Numbered from the stretch's first letter, positions 8,631 through 19,365 are shown. The stretch is DNA of 61,367 bases from Acinetobacter baretiae (GCF_015627105.1 NZ_VTDM01000003.1:1-61367), one strand, 5' to 3'. Program-made: numbers and translations. The notes: generated by a model not told the origin, from the sequence alone.

Positions 8631-9350
8631 TTAAAGCCTACCGAGTATAATGTATACCCAATTTGGCCACACATTTTTTTTCAAAACTTGATGATGTTTC
8701 ATATAGTCTACATCATACTTTGCAACCTGTTCCCAAAAGACCAAACTATGATTAAAGACTGCTGTGTGCACTAATTCATGTATGCATATATAGCGCACGT
8801 GTGGCCTTTGTAATAGTACCACTAATACATTCAGCATGATTTTATGTTGGCTATTACAACTCCCCCAACGCGTTTTCACATAACGAATCTGTACAGCTTG
8901 ATAATCTAGCCCTGTTTGTGTCGATACTGTGTTCAGATACACGGGTAAATGCTCACGTGCATACGCACATAAGAATGCTTTTAAGCTTTTAAATGGCGAT
9001 TGTGAATTAAGATGTAACACTTTGATTTGATGATGATAATCGTAGGCATGTGACATCTTAACCAATACAACAGCAACAGGTTCATCTAGATTAAATAAAT
9101 GAAGAGTTTTCGGTAAATCATCTACATTCAACAGTGAACGACGCGTTTGTTGTTGCCATGTTTGTACCAACCAATCGTGTGACTGTGCTAAAAACTGTTT
9201 AACCAATTGCTCAGAACAGCGTTTAGGTACAGTCAAACGAATATGATCGGCATGAACGGTAAGACGCAATCGCCTTGCCGTTGCATGTCGTACACGTTTT
9301 AAATGATGTAAGTATTCAAAATCACTGTGCAAAGCGTTCTTCAATTCCAT
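8631..9350 (-). CDS. YgjP-like zinc metallopeptidase domain protein (DUF45)
   Basis: A protein of 239 residues with the zinc signature [16 protein letters not shown] near its C-terminus, matching the HELxH...NHSxxFW pattern of the YgjP/SprT-like M48-related family (the usual third residue pattern is HELAH). The [10 protein letters not shown] motif preceding it is also typical. The start at 9350 overlaps the 3' end of rpiA by 29 bp in another frame; a longer reading begins inside rpiA. Substrate unknown. The overlap suggests translational coupling to rpiA. Confidence 0.8.
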   Translation of the reverse strand: MELKNALHSDFEYLHHLKRVRHATARRLRLTVHADHIRLTVPKRCSEQLVKQFLAQSHDWLVQTWQQQTRRSLLNVDDLPKTLHLFNLDEPVAVVLVKMSHAYDYHHQIKVLHLNSQSPFKSLKAFLCAYAREHLPVYLNTVSTQTGLDYQAVQIRYVKTRWGSCNSQHKIMLNVLVVLLQRPHVRYICIHELVHTAVFNHSLVFWEQVAKYDVDYMKHHQVLKKNVWPNWVYIILGRL

Positions 9351-9993
9351 TATTGGTAGCCACAATCGCAATATCTGCTTTATTTAAAGCAAAAATACCA
9401 TTAGTGACTACACCAGGAATATGATTGATTGTTTTTTCAATCTCAAGTGCATCTAAAATATTAAGATTATAAACATCTAAAATCACATTGCCATTGTCTG
9501 TGACTACGCCTTGACGATACACAGGATCACCACCAAGGCTCACGATTTTACGTGCGACAGCAGAACGTGCCATTGGAATGACTTCTACAGGCAGTGCAAA
9601 ATCTTGCCCCAATTGATTAACCCACTTAGAGTCATCAACAATACATACAAATTTATGTGCAATTGAAGCCACAATTTTTTCACGGGTCAATGCAGCACCC
9701 CCACCTTTAATCATATATAAATGGTGGTCAATTTCATCAGCTCCATCCACGTAAGCATCTAAACTTGCCACTTGATTCATATCAACAACATCAATCCCAA
9801 GTGCTTTTAAACGATTTGCGGTGGCTTCGGAGCTAGCAACAGCACCTTTTAACTCTAATTGTGGTAATAAATCAATCAGAAAGTTTACTGTACTACCTGT
9901 ACCGACACCCAACACACCGCCATGCGGAAGGTGTTTTAGCGCAGCCTGTGCCGCAGCTTGCTTTTTTGCATCTTGGTTTGCATATAAAGTCAT
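9322..9993 (-). CDS. rpiA: Ribose-5-phosphate isomerase A
   Basis: A 223-residue pentose phosphate pathway enzyme interconverting ribose 5-phosphate and ribulose 5-phosphate. Diagnostic segments are [12 protein letters not shown] (phosphate binding), [10 protein letters not shown] and [13 protein letters not shown] with the catalytic acid and lysine. In-frame ATG codons upstream would lengthen it to 240, but the start at 9993 ([12 protein letters not shown]) gives the usual family length and N-terminus. Divergently oriented from ilvA, with about 115 bp between start codons. Confidence 0.95.
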   Translation of the reverse strand: MTLYANQDAKKQAAAQAALKHLPHGGVLGVGTGSTVNFLIDLLPQLELKGAVASSEATANRLKALGIDVVDMNQVASLDAYVDGADEIDHHLYMIKGGGAALTREKIVASIAHKFVCIVDDSKWVNQLGQDFALPVEVIPMARSAVARKIVSLGGDPVYRQGVVTDNGNVILDVYNLNILDALEIEKTINHIPGVVTNGIFALNKADIAIVATNNGIEERFAQ

Positions 9994-10108
9994 AGTCATC
10001 ACTTGTTTTTGTTGATCAATCACAGATTTCTGTTGATTATTCAATCCAATCCTATAGAGTGTTTGTTACAATCACCCCTTATTTTAAACTGTTAAACGGA
10101 AGATAACC

Positions 10109-11650
10109 ATGTTGTTTCGCTTGGTCAGACAAATTTTACAAGCAACTGTCTATGATGTTGCCATTGAATCTCCTCTCGAAGCAGCGCCACGAATTAGTCA
10201 AAAAATTAATAATAACATTCGTTTTAAACGAGAAGACTTACAACCTGTTTTTTCATTTAAGCTACGTGGTGCCTATAACCGCATCAGCCAAATGCCAAAA
10301 GAGCAATTAAAAGCAGGCGTCATCTGCGCCTCTGCTGGGAACCATGCACAAGGCGTTGCACTTTCCGGACGAAAGCTTGATATTCCTGCCATTATTGTCA
10401 TGCCAAGCACCACCCCCGATATTAAAGTACAGGCCGTTAAGCGCTTAGGCGGACAGGTGGTTTTACATGGCGATACATTCGATGCTGCTAACAGCTATGC
10501 CATTGATCGAGCGAAAAAAGAAAACTTGGTTTTTGTACCGCCATATGACGATGAATTGGTCATTGCAGGACAAGGAACCATTGCTAACGAAATTCATCGC
10601 CAATGGCGTGAGGTTGACTATGTTTTTGTGGCGGTAGGTGGTGGTGGCTTAATTTCAGGGGTTGCAGCTTATTTTGCTGAAGTTGCACCTCATGTACAAA
10701 TCATTGCTGTAGAATACGAAGAATCTGCATGTTTAAAAGCTGCTTTTGAAACCAATGAGCGAGTTACCCTACCCCATGTCGGTTTGTTTGCAGATGGTAC
10801 AGCCGTTGCTCGCATTGGTGAATTGCCTTTTCAAATTCTCAATCTAAAAAAAGCAGATGGGTCCGACATTGTCAATAAAACAGTGGTCACGGTAAATACT
10901 GATGAGATCTGTTCTGCCATTAAAGATACTTTTGATGAAACTCGTAGTATTGTTGAACCCTCTGGCGCCATGGCACTTGCAGGCATTAAAAAATATGTTG
11001 CAGAGCATCGTTTAAGCAATAAAAATATTGTATCCATTATTTGTGGTGCCAATATGAACTTTGACCGCCTAAGATACATTGCTGAACGCACTGAATTAGG
11101 TGAAAAACGTGAAGCAATTTATGCTGTGACTATTCCAGAGCAAAAAGGGGCTTTTTTAGATTTTTGTCGTGCATTGCAAGGGCGCAACCTCACCGAGTTT
11201 AATTATCGAGCAAATGATGAACATAGCGCACAAGTTTTTGTAGGTGTGAGCTTAAAATATGGCGAAGAAGAACGACTAGAAATTTTCAACACGCTAAAAC
11301 AACAATATCATGTTGATGACTTATCTGACGATGAAGTCGCTAAATTACATATTCGTTATTTGGTCGGTGGTCATACTAAACACCAAGAACGTTTATTTAG
11401 AGTAGAATTTCCAGAGCGTCCAGGGGCTTTGCTCACCTTTTTGGAGCGACTCGGACCTGCACACAACATTACCCTCTTTCACTACCGTAACCACGGTGCA
11501 GCCGAAGGGCGTGTCTTGGTCGCACTACAATCAGAACAACACGCATCTGCCACAGCAAAAAATGATGATCTGATTGAAAAACTTAACGGTATTAACTACC
11601 CTTATCAAGAAATTACACAGAACGCAGGTTATCAACGTTTTCTACGCTAA
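10109..11650 (+). CDS. ilvA: Threonine ammonia-lyase, biosynthetic
   Basis: A 513-residue PLP enzyme converting threonine to 2-oxobutanoate, the first step to isoleucine. The PLP lysine is Lys51 in FSFKLRGAYN, with SAGNHAQG and the phosphate-binding GGGGLISG (177 onward) following. The C-terminal part from about residue 320 contains two ACT-like regulatory repeats (YAVTIPEQKGAFLDF and FRVEFPERPGALLTF), so feedback inhibition by isoleucine is expected. It is a lone gene with a strong terminator; no ilv leader peptide was seen. Confidence 0.96.
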   Translation: MLFRLVRQILQATVYDVAIESPLEAAPRISQKINNNIRFKREDLQPVFSFKLRGAYNRISQMPKEQLKAGVICASAGNHAQGVALSGRKLDIPAIIVMPSTTPDIKVQAVKRLGGQVVLHGDTFDAANSYAIDRAKKENLVFVPPYDDELVIAGQGTIANEIHRQWREVDYVFVAVGGGGLISGVAAYFAEVAPHVQIIAVEYEESACLKAAFETNERVTLPHVGLFADGTAVARIGELPFQILNLKKADGSDIVNKTVVTVNTDEICSAIKDTFDETRSIVEPSGAMALAGIKKYVAEHRLSNKNIVSIICGANMNFDRLRYIAERTELGEKREAIYAVTIPEQKGAFLDFCRALQGRNLTEFNYRANDEHSAQVFVGVSLKYGEEERLEIFNTLKQQYHVDDLSDDEVAKLHIRYLVGGHTKHQERLFRVEFPERPGALLTFLERLGPAHNITLFHYRNHGAAEGRVLVALQSEQHASATAKNDDLIEKLNGINYPYQEITQNAGYQRFLR

Positions 11651-11657
11651 CCATCTA

Positions 11658-11688
11658 AAAAAAGCACAGCGAATGGCTGTGCTTTTTT
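11658..11688 (+). terminator. Rho-independent terminator of ilvA
   Basis: GCACAGC, 5-nt loop, GCTGTGC, then TTTTTT, preceded by an A run so that the stem can extend. It begins 8 bp after the stop codon. Confidence 0.9.
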
Positions 11689-11922
11689 AACTCAAACCCT
11701 GTTTAAAAACTGACTCCAAAGTTACTCATTGATATATTTTTAGTCAAAAAATTATTTATATCTCATTTGTTTTATGTCATTTTTACTTCTCTTTTTACGT
11801 GAGATCACCTTGTTTTTTATGCAAGATGATCACGAAAAACTGCTCATTTAGACCAGAATATATAATATATAAACTTATTTGTATTGATGATTCGAGATTC
11901 AAGTTTTGTATTATCTAGATCA

Positions 11923-13065
11923 TTAATACCAATCTAATAAAGAAATCCCTAATCCTACATAGTTTGCACGATGATTGTAGTCAATCAGACTTTCTCCATA
12001 TCCGTTAAAATATTGTAGTTGACCACGTAAATTACCTTTAATTGGAAATGTCCAATCCACCTGCATCGCTCCTCGTGAATTATGACCCCCTTTTAAAGTA
12101 TGCCTAAGCATCACAGAGAATTGATGATCATTCCATTTATAGAATGTAGTGACATCTGCTCGCCCCATATAATTTTGAATATCAGGATTATTGTCATTAC
12201 GGGCACTTTCAGGAATTCTATACCATGGCCGTATCATCATGGCAAAATTACCACGTTCTAAGCCAAGATTTAACATGACTCGATTCCAACTTCGAGAATA
12301 TGGATCAGACTGACCATTAGACTGATGATTTAAAGTCAATCCAAGCAAACGACCATCTAAACCGAATAGTTTATAGTTGGTTCGAAAGATTAAATTGGCT
12401 TCTGGCTCATAATTCGTTTCACGAAATGGACTCGAATTTTTTTCATTGTAAGCTTGCCAACGTGAAGATTGAGTGTAACCTAGCCATAAATCACCATTGT
12501 CTGGAAAAATATTCTCCCATATCTTTGTTTTTAAAGACAATTGGAATTTTAATTCTGTAGAATTAAGACTTTGATATGGCACTTGATTTTCAGGGTTTGG
12601 ACTGTATGGCATTGAATTTTTTTCACTGCTCCAAAACACAGGTAAAACATATACAGGTTTGTAACTGCGAACATTCCACGTGCCCAATTTACTGGCTTCA
12701 GACAACTCCCAACGACTATCTAGCAATGATGTGGTCGGAGAAGCAGACTGACCAATATCATTGGCATAAATAGGACGCACTGCATCCTTAAGCTTATTTA
12801 CTAAATGATTTGAAGAGGCGTTGACTACTGGGGTATTGTCTACCTGATTAACCACAGTAGTCTTTGGTAAGCCAAAATACTGATCGTAACATGCCAATCG
12901 ATCTGCATTAAATGCAATTGCACTACACGCCTGCGCAGATGCAGGCTGTAATGACTGTGCTGTGTTTACAGCATAAGATCGTTGAGACAAGCACAAAACT
13001 TCAAATAGTAAAGAAAACGTCACCAGTGCAGGTTTATAGTTTTTATTTATTTGACACAGCAACAT
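11923..13065 (-). CDS. pldA: Outer-membrane phospholipase A (OMPLA)
   Basis: A 380-residue outer-membrane beta-barrel enzyme that hydrolyses phospholipids which have reached the outer leaflet. A hydrophobic N-terminal segment (about residues 12-32, ending SYA) is the signal peptide. The segment VYVLPVFWSSEKN and the catalytic stretch LNHQSNGQSDPYSRSWNR hold the His, Ser and Asn of the active site. About 100 residues between signal and barrel are longer than in E. coli PldA and contain a Cys pair (ACSAIAF...LACYDQYF). An AAGGA site lies about 10 nt before the ATG. Confidence 0.9.
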   Translation of the reverse strand: MLLCQINKNYKPALVTFSLLFEVLCLSQRSYAVNTAQSLQPASAQACSAIAFNADRLACYDQYFGLPKTTVVNQVDNTPVVNASSNHLVNKLKDAVRPIYANDIGQSASPTTSLLDSRWELSEASKLGTWNVRSYKPVYVLPVFWSSEKNSMPYSPNPENQVPYQSLNSTELKFQLSLKTKIWENIFPDNGDLWLGYTQSSRWQAYNEKNSSPFRETNYEPEANLIFRTNYKLFGLDGRLLGLTLNHQSNGQSDPYSRSWNRVMLNLGLERGNFAMMIRPWYRIPESARNDNNPDIQNYMGRADVTTFYKWNDHQFSVMLRHTLKGGHNSRGAMQVDWTFPIKGNLRGQLQYFNGYGESLIDYNHRANYVGLGISLLDWY

Positions 13066-13084
13066 GATTCAATTTTCCTTATTT

Positions 13085-16018
13085 TTAGTGAAGTTCTTGA
13101 ATATCAAATCCAAGTTGCTCTAACGCCTCACGCTTAGCAAATGGTGCAACAACACCACGCGTTGCCTTACCTTCTTTTAAGTACTGTACTGCAACACGTT
13201 TTACATCATCTAAAGTTACCGACAATATACGTTGGCGCATTTGCTGTCTAAACTCAGGCGTACGTGCATGACATTGTGCATAAAAAGCAGTAATTGCTTC
13301 TCCTGCAGGAGAACTAGGACGATCCATAGATGCAATGAGTCCTAAAATGGCTTCTTCAAGTTGGTAAGGTTGTTGTGTTTCTGTCAATAACCATGTCACG
13401 CTACGTTCAAAGTCTGTAAATGTTTCACTTAAACGTGGGTCACGGTAACTATAGAATTTAAATGAACAACTATTGCCATCATAGGTTGCTCCACCACCAT
13501 AAGCACCACCTTTTTCACGTAATGCACTGTGTAAGAAACCATTTCGCAGATACGCAGACAACACCATCAATGCCACAGCATCTGGATGTGCAGGAGCAAC
13601 AGCAGGATAAGCCACCGAACAAAATTGCACATTGGTTTGAATCAACCAAGCCTGATCACCACTCACATCGTGGCGTGGTATTTGTGCCAAAGCAACAACA
13701 TCAGAGTTGATTTCTAGATTGTTCCATGTTTGTTCGATCTGTTGTGTTAAATCTGCACTATGTTGCTCTTCACTCACCAATAAAAATTGCTTAGGTGCCT
13801 GTAGTAATCGTTGTTGAATAGACTGCATTTGAGCAATAAAATCTGTATATGCTGCTGGATCTGTTTCAATATTTTTGATTAATGCCGCCAACCAATTTAA
13901 TGCACCAAGCCCTGTATTTGAGTAATCGCGCTTTGCATACATATTCATTTCACGTGCAGCAATTTGCATTGCGTAACTGTGTCCTGAACCACTAATTCGT
14001 GATTGCCAGCGCGTTTTTCGCTCTTGCAAAAGTTCAATAATACGGTCTTTTTCATCAAAACGCATTTCTGCAAACGCTAACTTTAATAATGCAATCGCAT
14101 CTAATTTCTTGGTCAATGATTTTGTAGTGAGGCTAAGAAATGAACTCATTTCATCTTTATCATTCAACCCTGAGCGCAATGAAACACCCATACCAACACC
14201 ACCACTTACAGCTGTTTGTTGTTGCTGCAATTCAAGATAATTATATGTTCCTGCACCGACCTCACCCATTAAAATACTCAATAAGCTGAAATAAGGTGAC
14301 TGTACAATGTCTAAAGGAATCTCAATCGCAACTTGTTGGTAATACAGCCCATTGGTTCCTGCATGATATACATGTAAAGGAGTCGGTTGACCATTCACTA
14401 AACAATGCTGTTCATCGCCTGTCATAATGTCAATCATTGCTGGGATATCTTGTAGCCCAACTTTTGGTAACAAATCTAAATCATCAACCGTATCTTGACG
14501 ACGTTTTAAATCTTCTGTTTGCTGTGTAATGCTTAAACGTTGCTCATCAGTTAAGTGCGCCTCAATTTGATCTAAACGTGCTTGCTCGATGGCTTGATCA
14601 CGTTGAGTCTTTTGCGCATCGGGAACTAGTGTGAGTAAAACACGATGTGGATTATCCAATAAATGTGTTTGAATCAAATGAGATAACCACATTGGGTCTT
14701 CTAATTCCGAACGCACCATTTCAATGGCCTGATCTACATCCCACACAGCAAATGGATCATTATGATGAATAACACTTCCCATTCCATTCATAATCAAACT
14801 TAAGCCATACGGCGTACCACCTGTAATTTCTCGTTGGTGCAATTCAATTTGATGTAAAATAGATTCAATTTCAGCAGGATCTACAGGTTTAGAAGCCACT
14901 TGTTTCAAAATATTAAATACACCGTCTTGAAACTGTTGTGCATGCTCTGGATTTGAACCCTGAACACCACAAAAAAAGGTCATTTCAAAATTACTATCAT
15001 CTACACCCATAAATGGACCAGAGGATTCTGCATAATCACAGGTCTCAAGATATTGGCGTAATGGTGCGGCTGAGTTTTCCAACAATATACCTTCAACCAA
15101 ACGCATTCCTAAACGTAACTTAACGTCACTTACTTCAGGCAATAACCAAGAAATCACATGATAGGTTTTATCTTTTAATTCTGTAGAATCAACTGCATAA
15201 GGTTCAACAATCTCTAAAGGAGCGGTTAAACGACGCTCAGGCTGAGAATAAATCGTTTCTCCTCGAGTAAATTTCACCAAAGCTTGTTGTTGAATTTTTT
15301 CTTGAATTTCATCTACAGGCAAATCACCAAACGTCATAAACACGGCATTACTTGGATGATAATGCTTTTTATAAAAGGCCACCAATTGTTCATGTGTCAG
15401 ATCAGGTATGTCACTTGGTTCTCCGCCTGAGTTGTAATGATATGTTGTTTCAGGAAATAAGTGATGGGCTAAACGATGATATAATTGATCTGAAGGTGAA
15501 CTCATTGCACCTTTCATTTCATTAAATACAACACCTTTAAATACAGGTTTATTGTCTTCTAATTCAACTCGAATCCCTTCTTGTGCAAAATCTAAAGGAT
15601 TTAAATTGGCTGCAAAAGCGGCATCCAAATACACTGAAAGCAAGTTAAAATAATCTTTTTTATTTTCTGTAGCAAATGGATATGCTGTCCAATCTGCTGC
15701 AGTAAATGCATTCATAAATGTATTTAATGAACGGCGAATCATTAAAAAGAAAGGGTCACGTACTGGAAAATTTTCAGAACCACAAAGCACAGTATGTTCT
15801 AAAATATGTGCTGTGCCTTTGGAGTCCATCGGTTGCGTACGAAAAGCCACTAAAAATACATTTTCAGTATTTTGGCTTGCAAGGTGGTAATGTATTGCCC
15901 CCGTTACACGATGATGATACTCAGACACATGAACATCTAACGCCTCTACATATTGCTTGCGTATAAATTCAAATGCTTCGTGGGTATTTACTTGTGTTTC
16001 GGTAACTGCAACCGTCAT
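13085..16018 (-). CDS. Insulinase-family M16C metallopeptidase (PreP/Cym1-like)
   Basis: A 977-residue zinc peptidase. The inverted zinc motif HILEH lies near residue 70, followed by the downstream NEMKGAMSSP region, and the protein is the full fused four-domain M16C form known from presequence proteases of organelles and some bacteria. A longer ORF starts at 16120, but GGAG lies 5 nt before the ATG at 16018 and the family begins there. No signal peptide, so a cytoplasmic peptide-degrading role is inferred. It is immediately downstream-adjacent to pldA (about 20 bp, same strand), so co-transcription is possible. Confidence 0.9.
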   Translation of the reverse strand: MTVAVTETQVNTHEAFEFIRKQYVEALDVHVSEYHHRVTGAIHYHLASQNTENVFLVAFRTQPMDSKGTAHILEHTVLCGSENFPVRDPFFLMIRRSLNTFMNAFTAADWTAYPFATENKKDYFNLLSVYLDAAFAANLNPLDFAQEGIRVELEDNKPVFKGVVFNEMKGAMSSPSDQLYHRLAHHLFPETTYHYNSGGEPSDIPDLTHEQLVAFYKKHYHPSNAVFMTFGDLPVDEIQEKIQQQALVKFTRGETIYSQPERRLTAPLEIVEPYAVDSTELKDKTYHVISWLLPEVSDVKLRLGMRLVEGILLENSAAPLRQYLETCDYAESSGPFMGVDDSNFEMTFFCGVQGSNPEHAQQFQDGVFNILKQVASKPVDPAEIESILHQIELHQREITGGTPYGLSLIMNGMGSVIHHNDPFAVWDVDQAIEMVRSELEDPMWLSHLIQTHLLDNPHRVLLTLVPDAQKTQRDQAIEQARLDQIEAHLTDEQRLSITQQTEDLKRRQDTVDDLDLLPKVGLQDIPAMIDIMTGDEQHCLVNGQPTPLHVYHAGTNGLYYQQVAIEIPLDIVQSPYFSLLSILMGEVGAGTYNYLELQQQQTAVSGGVGMGVSLRSGLNDKDEMSSFLSLTTKSLTKKLDAIALLKLAFAEMRFDEKDRIIELLQERKTRWQSRISGSGHSYAMQIAAREMNMYAKRDYSNTGLGALNWLAALIKNIETDPAAYTDFIAQMQSIQQRLLQAPKQFLLVSEEQHSADLTQQIEQTWNNLEINSDVVALAQIPRHDVSGDQAWLIQTNVQFCSVAYPAVAPAHPDAVALMVLSAYLRNGFLHSALREKGGAYGGGATYDGNSCSFKFYSYRDPRLSETFTDFERSVTWLLTETQQPYQLEEAILGLIASMDRPSSPAGEAITAFYAQCHARTPEFRQQMRQRILSVTLDDVKRVAVQYLKEGKATRGVVAPFAKREALEQLGFDIQELH

Positions 16019-16171
16019 GTGATCTCCAAAAACCTTTTTAACTAATAACTTAAATCCGTTCACTGTCATGCAATCAACGATACATAAAACGTATATTTGG
16101 TCAGACATAAGCATAACCAAACTACTGTAACACAGCGTTTAGCAGAGTGATAAAGCCAAACATCAATTGCA

Positions 16172-16660
16172 TTATTTTTGAGCTAAAGCCTGCTCAATAT
16201 CATGCTGTAATGTTTCAGGCTTTGCAGTCGATGCATAGCGTGCAATCACTTTACCATCTCGACCCACTAAAAACTTCGTAAAGTTCCATTTTATACTTTG
16301 CGTACCCAATACTCCTTTGGCTTCACGCGTTAAAAATCTAAATACAGGATGTGCTTCAGGGCCTTTGACATCAACTTTGGCAAACATGGTAAAGCTCACA
16401 CCATAATTTTTTTGACAAAATGTTTCAATTTCTGCATGCGTACCGGGATCTTGTCCACCAAACTGATTACATGGAAAACCTAAAACTTCAAAACCTTGTG
16501 ATCGGTATTGCGCATATAGTTTTTCCAACCCTGCAAATTGTGGAGTAAAGCCACATTTACTGGCTGTGTTAACAATTAAAAGTACACTGCCTTGGTAATC
16601 TGAAAAATATTTTTCTTTACCACTGAGTAAATCAGCTTGTAATTGGTAAATCGTGGTCAT
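16172..16660 (-). CDS. Glutathione peroxidase-type thiol peroxidase (BtuE-like)
   Basis: A 162-residue peroxidase with the active-site triad residues Cys36 in NTASKCGFT, Gln70 in NQFGGQ and Trp125 in IKWNFTKF. Cysteine replaces the selenocysteine of animal enzymes, as usual in bacteria. It reduces hydroperoxides using thioredoxin or glutathione. Its ATG overlaps the msrB stop codon by 4 bp (ATGA), so the two oxidative-stress genes are translationally coupled. Confidence 0.93.
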   Translation of the reverse strand: MTTIYQLQADLLSGKEKYFSDYQGSVLLIVNTASKCGFTPQFAGLEKLYAQYRSQGFEVLGFPCNQFGGQDPGTHAEIETFCQKNYGVSFTMFAKVDVKGPEAHPVFRFLTREAKGVLGTQSIKWNFTKFLVGRDGKVIARYASTAKPETLQHDIEQALAQK

Positions 16661-17076
16661 GGGTAACTCTCTCCATCATTTTTTTCTTCTGTTTTTAATA
16701 TTAACGATGCTGAATTGACACAATAGCGTAACCCTGTAGGCTGAGGACCATCTTCAAAAACATGCCCTAAATGTGACCCACAACGCTCACATGTAATTTC
16801 TGTACGCACCATGCCAAGGGTCAAATCTTCTTGTTCAGCAACAACGGATGAATTGGCTGGCTTAAAAAAACTCGGCCAACCACAACCACTGTCATATTTG
16901 GTATCTGATAAAAACAATACCTCTCCACAACAGCGACAACGATACTGCCCTGCTTGTTTGGTATTCCAATACTGCCCTGTAAATGGCGCTTCTGTACCTT
17001 TTTGACGGGTAATACGATACTCCTCTGCAGAGAGTTCTCTTCTCCATTCACGGTCTGTTTTATTGACTTTTCCCAT
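16657..17076 (-). CDS. msrB: Peptide-methionine (R)-S-oxide reductase MsrB
   Basis: A 139-residue repair enzyme reducing methionine-R-sulfoxide. Catalytic Cys119 lies in [11 protein letters not shown]; Cys47, Cys50, Cys96 and Cys99 form the structural zinc site. The longest reading begins 10 codons earlier, but AAGGA lies about 8 nt before the ATG at 17076. Followed by the overlapping glutathione peroxidase gene, forming a two-gene oxidative damage unit divergent from alaA. Confidence 0.95.
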   Translation of the reverse strand: MGKVNKTDREWRRELSAEEYRITRQKGTEAPFTGQYWNTKQAGQYRCRCCGEVLFLSDTKYDSGCGWPSFFKPANSSVVAEQEDLTLGMVRTEITCERCGSHLGHVFEDGPQPTGLRYCVNSASLILKTEEKNDGESYP

Positions 17077-17228
17077 GACAAATTCCTTGAAAGATATAAA
17101 ATTCAATATCGTATGTTATTGTCTTTATATTTACGCTACCGCAGACTAAAATGCTAGAAAAATTTCAAGTAGATTGTGCAATTTAAGTAATCTATTTTCT
17201 TTTAACATACATATAATTGGACAACACT

Positions 17229-18464
17229 ATGCCCGTTCAAGATAACACCCCACCACGCGAAATTAAAAAGTCATCTAAGCTTGAGCATGTATGCTATGAC
17301 ATTCGTGGACCAGTGTTACGAGCCGCCAATGAAATGGAAGAACAAGGGCACAAAGTCATTAAATTAAATATTGGTAATCCTGCGACTTTTGGCTTTGAAG
17401 CACCACAAGAAATTATTAATGATGTTGCATTCAATCTAGCAAATGCAACGGGCTACACCGACTCAAAAGGGATCTTTCCTGCTCGAAAAGCCGTATGTCA
17501 ATATTACCAACAAAAAGGTATTTTAGACATGCATGTCAATGATGTTTACATTGGTAATGGCGTTTCAGAGCTTATTGTCATGGCAATGCAAGGTTTACTC
17601 GACAATGGGGATGAAGTTTTAGTTCCTATGCCTGACTATCCACTGTGGACAGCTGCTGTCAACCTCTCAGGAGGTACTGCAATTCACTATAAATGCGATG
17701 AAGAAAACTATTGGTATCCCGATATCGCAGACATGGAAAGTAAAATTACACAAAGCACACGTGGCATTGTGATCATTAATCCGAATAACCCGACAGGGTC
17801 AGTCTATCCACGTCATATACTTGAAAAAATTACAGCATTAGCGAAAAAATATGACCTCGTGCTGTTTGCAGATGAAATATATGACAAAATCATTTATGAC
17901 GGCATTGAACAGGTTTCAGTAGCCACGCTTGCAGGCGACCAACTGTGTATTACCTTTAATGGGCTGTCTAAGTCACATCGTGTGGCTGGTTATCGCGCAG
18001 GTTGGATGGCCATTACGGGCAATAAATCACGTGCGGCAGATTATATTGAAGGCTTAAATATGTTAGCTTCAATGCGTTTATGTGCCAACCATCAAGCACA
18101 ATTTGCAATTCAAACTGCTCTAGGCGGCTACCAAAGTATTAATGATCTGATTAGACCTGGAGGACGTTTATACGAGCAACGAAACATTGCATGGGAAATG
18201 CTCAATGAAATCCCTGGTGTAAGTTGTGTTAAACCTGAAGGTGCAATGTACTGCTTTCCTCGTTTAGACCCTAATATTTACCCAATCCAAGACGATGAAC
18301 AGCTCATGCTCAACCTATTGCGTGCAGAAAAAGTGCTTTTGGTACAAGGGACAGGCTTCAATTGGCCAAGCCCTGACCATTTTCGTGTTGTGTTTTTACC
18401 TGCTGAAAATGAACTCAAAGAAGCCATTCATCGTATAGGTCGTTTTTTAGCTAGCATTCGTTAA
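17229..18464 (+). CDS. alaA: Alanine aminotransferase AlaA (class I PLP aminotransferase)
   Basis: A 411-residue enzyme interconverting pyruvate and alanine with glutamate. Family markers are NIGNPATFGFEAPQEI, INPNNPTGSVYP, FADEIYDKIIYDG and the PLP lysine in NGLSKSHRVAGYRAGWM. The ORF extends to a TTG at 17217, but the first ATG at 17229 is the likely start. Monocistronic, divergent from msrB. Confidence 0.92.
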   Translation: MPVQDNTPPREIKKSSKLEHVCYDIRGPVLRAANEMEEQGHKVIKLNIGNPATFGFEAPQEIINDVAFNLANATGYTDSKGIFPARKAVCQYYQQKGILDMHVNDVYIGNGVSELIVMAMQGLLDNGDEVLVPMPDYPLWTAAVNLSGGTAIHYKCDEENYWYPDIADMESKITQSTRGIVIINPNNPTGSVYPRHILEKITALAKKYDLVLFADEIYDKIIYDGIEQVSVATLAGDQLCITFNGLSKSHRVAGYRAGWMAITGNKSRAADYIEGLNMLASMRLCANHQAQFAIQTALGGYQSINDLIRPGGRLYEQRNIAWEMLNEIPGVSCVKPEGAMYCFPRLDPNIYPIQDDEQLMLNLLRAEKVLLVQGTGFNWPSPDHFRVVFLPAENELKEAIHRIGRFLASIR

Positions 18465-18477
18465 TCATACATACACC

Positions 18478-18500
18478 GTGACTCATATCAAGTGAGTCAC
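18478..18500 (+). terminator. Hairpin after alaA
   Basis: GTGACTCA, 7-nt loop, TGAGTCAC: a perfect 8-bp inverted repeat beginning 14 bp after the alaA stop. There is no T run, so it may be a weak terminator, an mRNA 3'-end stabiliser or a protein binding site. Confidence 0.45.
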
Positions 18501-18600
18501 TCACCTACTCAAGCCAAACAAAAATACCCACAAAATAAAGTTAGGTCGAGCTGTGTATCACTCGCATTAAAGTTCATAAAAACAAAATATAACGCTATGT

Positions 18601-19128
18601 TTATTCAACTTCAAATGGCTCATGTTTGTTTCTAGATGTTCTTTTGACCCAGAACATCGCCCCCAATACAGGTAACCACGGAAAAACAACTGTAACGATA
18701 TTCCAGCCAACCACCCTTCGCATAAGGGATACCGAAGTATAAAAATACTTCCACCAAATATATTGAAAAATAATACTAAATAAAAAAGTGACAAAGTAAA
18801 CACTATACTCCATGCTCCAATGTCTCATTCGCTTAATGATATCAACTAAAGTGAAAAATAGTGCTAAGTAAATAATGTAGGTAAATGCAAATAAAAAAGG
18901 CGCTATGAGTATAAAGCTACTTAGTAACAAATCCTTTATACCAAGATCGTTTTGCATACCTATAAAATCAACACTAAGGAACCCAAAAGCCACCATCGCA
19001 ACTGGAAAGTTAAACCATATAAGACATTTCAAAAAATTTGTCTTTTGTAGTTTTAACAATCCACGTGAAAAATAAATAGGCAAAAGAAAACAAACCAGTA
19101 ACTGAACAACCCAAAAAAAATAAACCAT
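18601..19128 (-). CDS. Hypothetical multi-pass membrane protein
   Basis: A 175-residue protein with about four to five hydrophobic segments (starting VYFFWVVQLLVCFLLPIYF, and another at about 65-95) and a basic C-terminal tail (WVKRTSRNKHEPFEVE). The upstream ribosome binding site is weak. No family was recognised. It lies in a markedly AT-rich stretch with the next gene, convergent with alaA. Confidence 0.6.
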   Translation of the reverse strand: MVYFFWVVQLLVCFLLPIYFSRGLLKLQKTNFLKCLIWFNFPVAMVAFGFLSVDFIGMQNDLGIKDLLLSSFILIAPFLFAFTYIIYLALFFTLVDIIKRMRHWSMEYSVYFVTFLFSIIFQYIWWKYFYTSVSLMRRVVGWNIVTVVFPWLPVLGAMFWVKRTSRNKHEPFEVE

Positions 19129-19365
19129 TTATTTCATCTTTATTATAACAAAAATGTTTTTAAATCATTTAGAGTGATATCGTGATCAAAATTATGATTG
19201 ATCTTAAACAAATTCTCACATACAAATAACGGGGTACCACACAAGCTCGCTCTTACTCATACCAGATAAAAATTTGAAAAATGTCATTTAATTAGATAAA
19301 AAAGTGGCTTATCACTCATTATAAAACAATGTATAATATTGTAAATACCAAATCTTTTGTTCTAT

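Noticed and set aside
11803..11831. Hairpin GATCACCTTG / CAAGATGATC between ilvA and pldA.
   Set aside because: One mismatch, no T run on either strand and 90 bp from the pldA stop, so a function is not supported.
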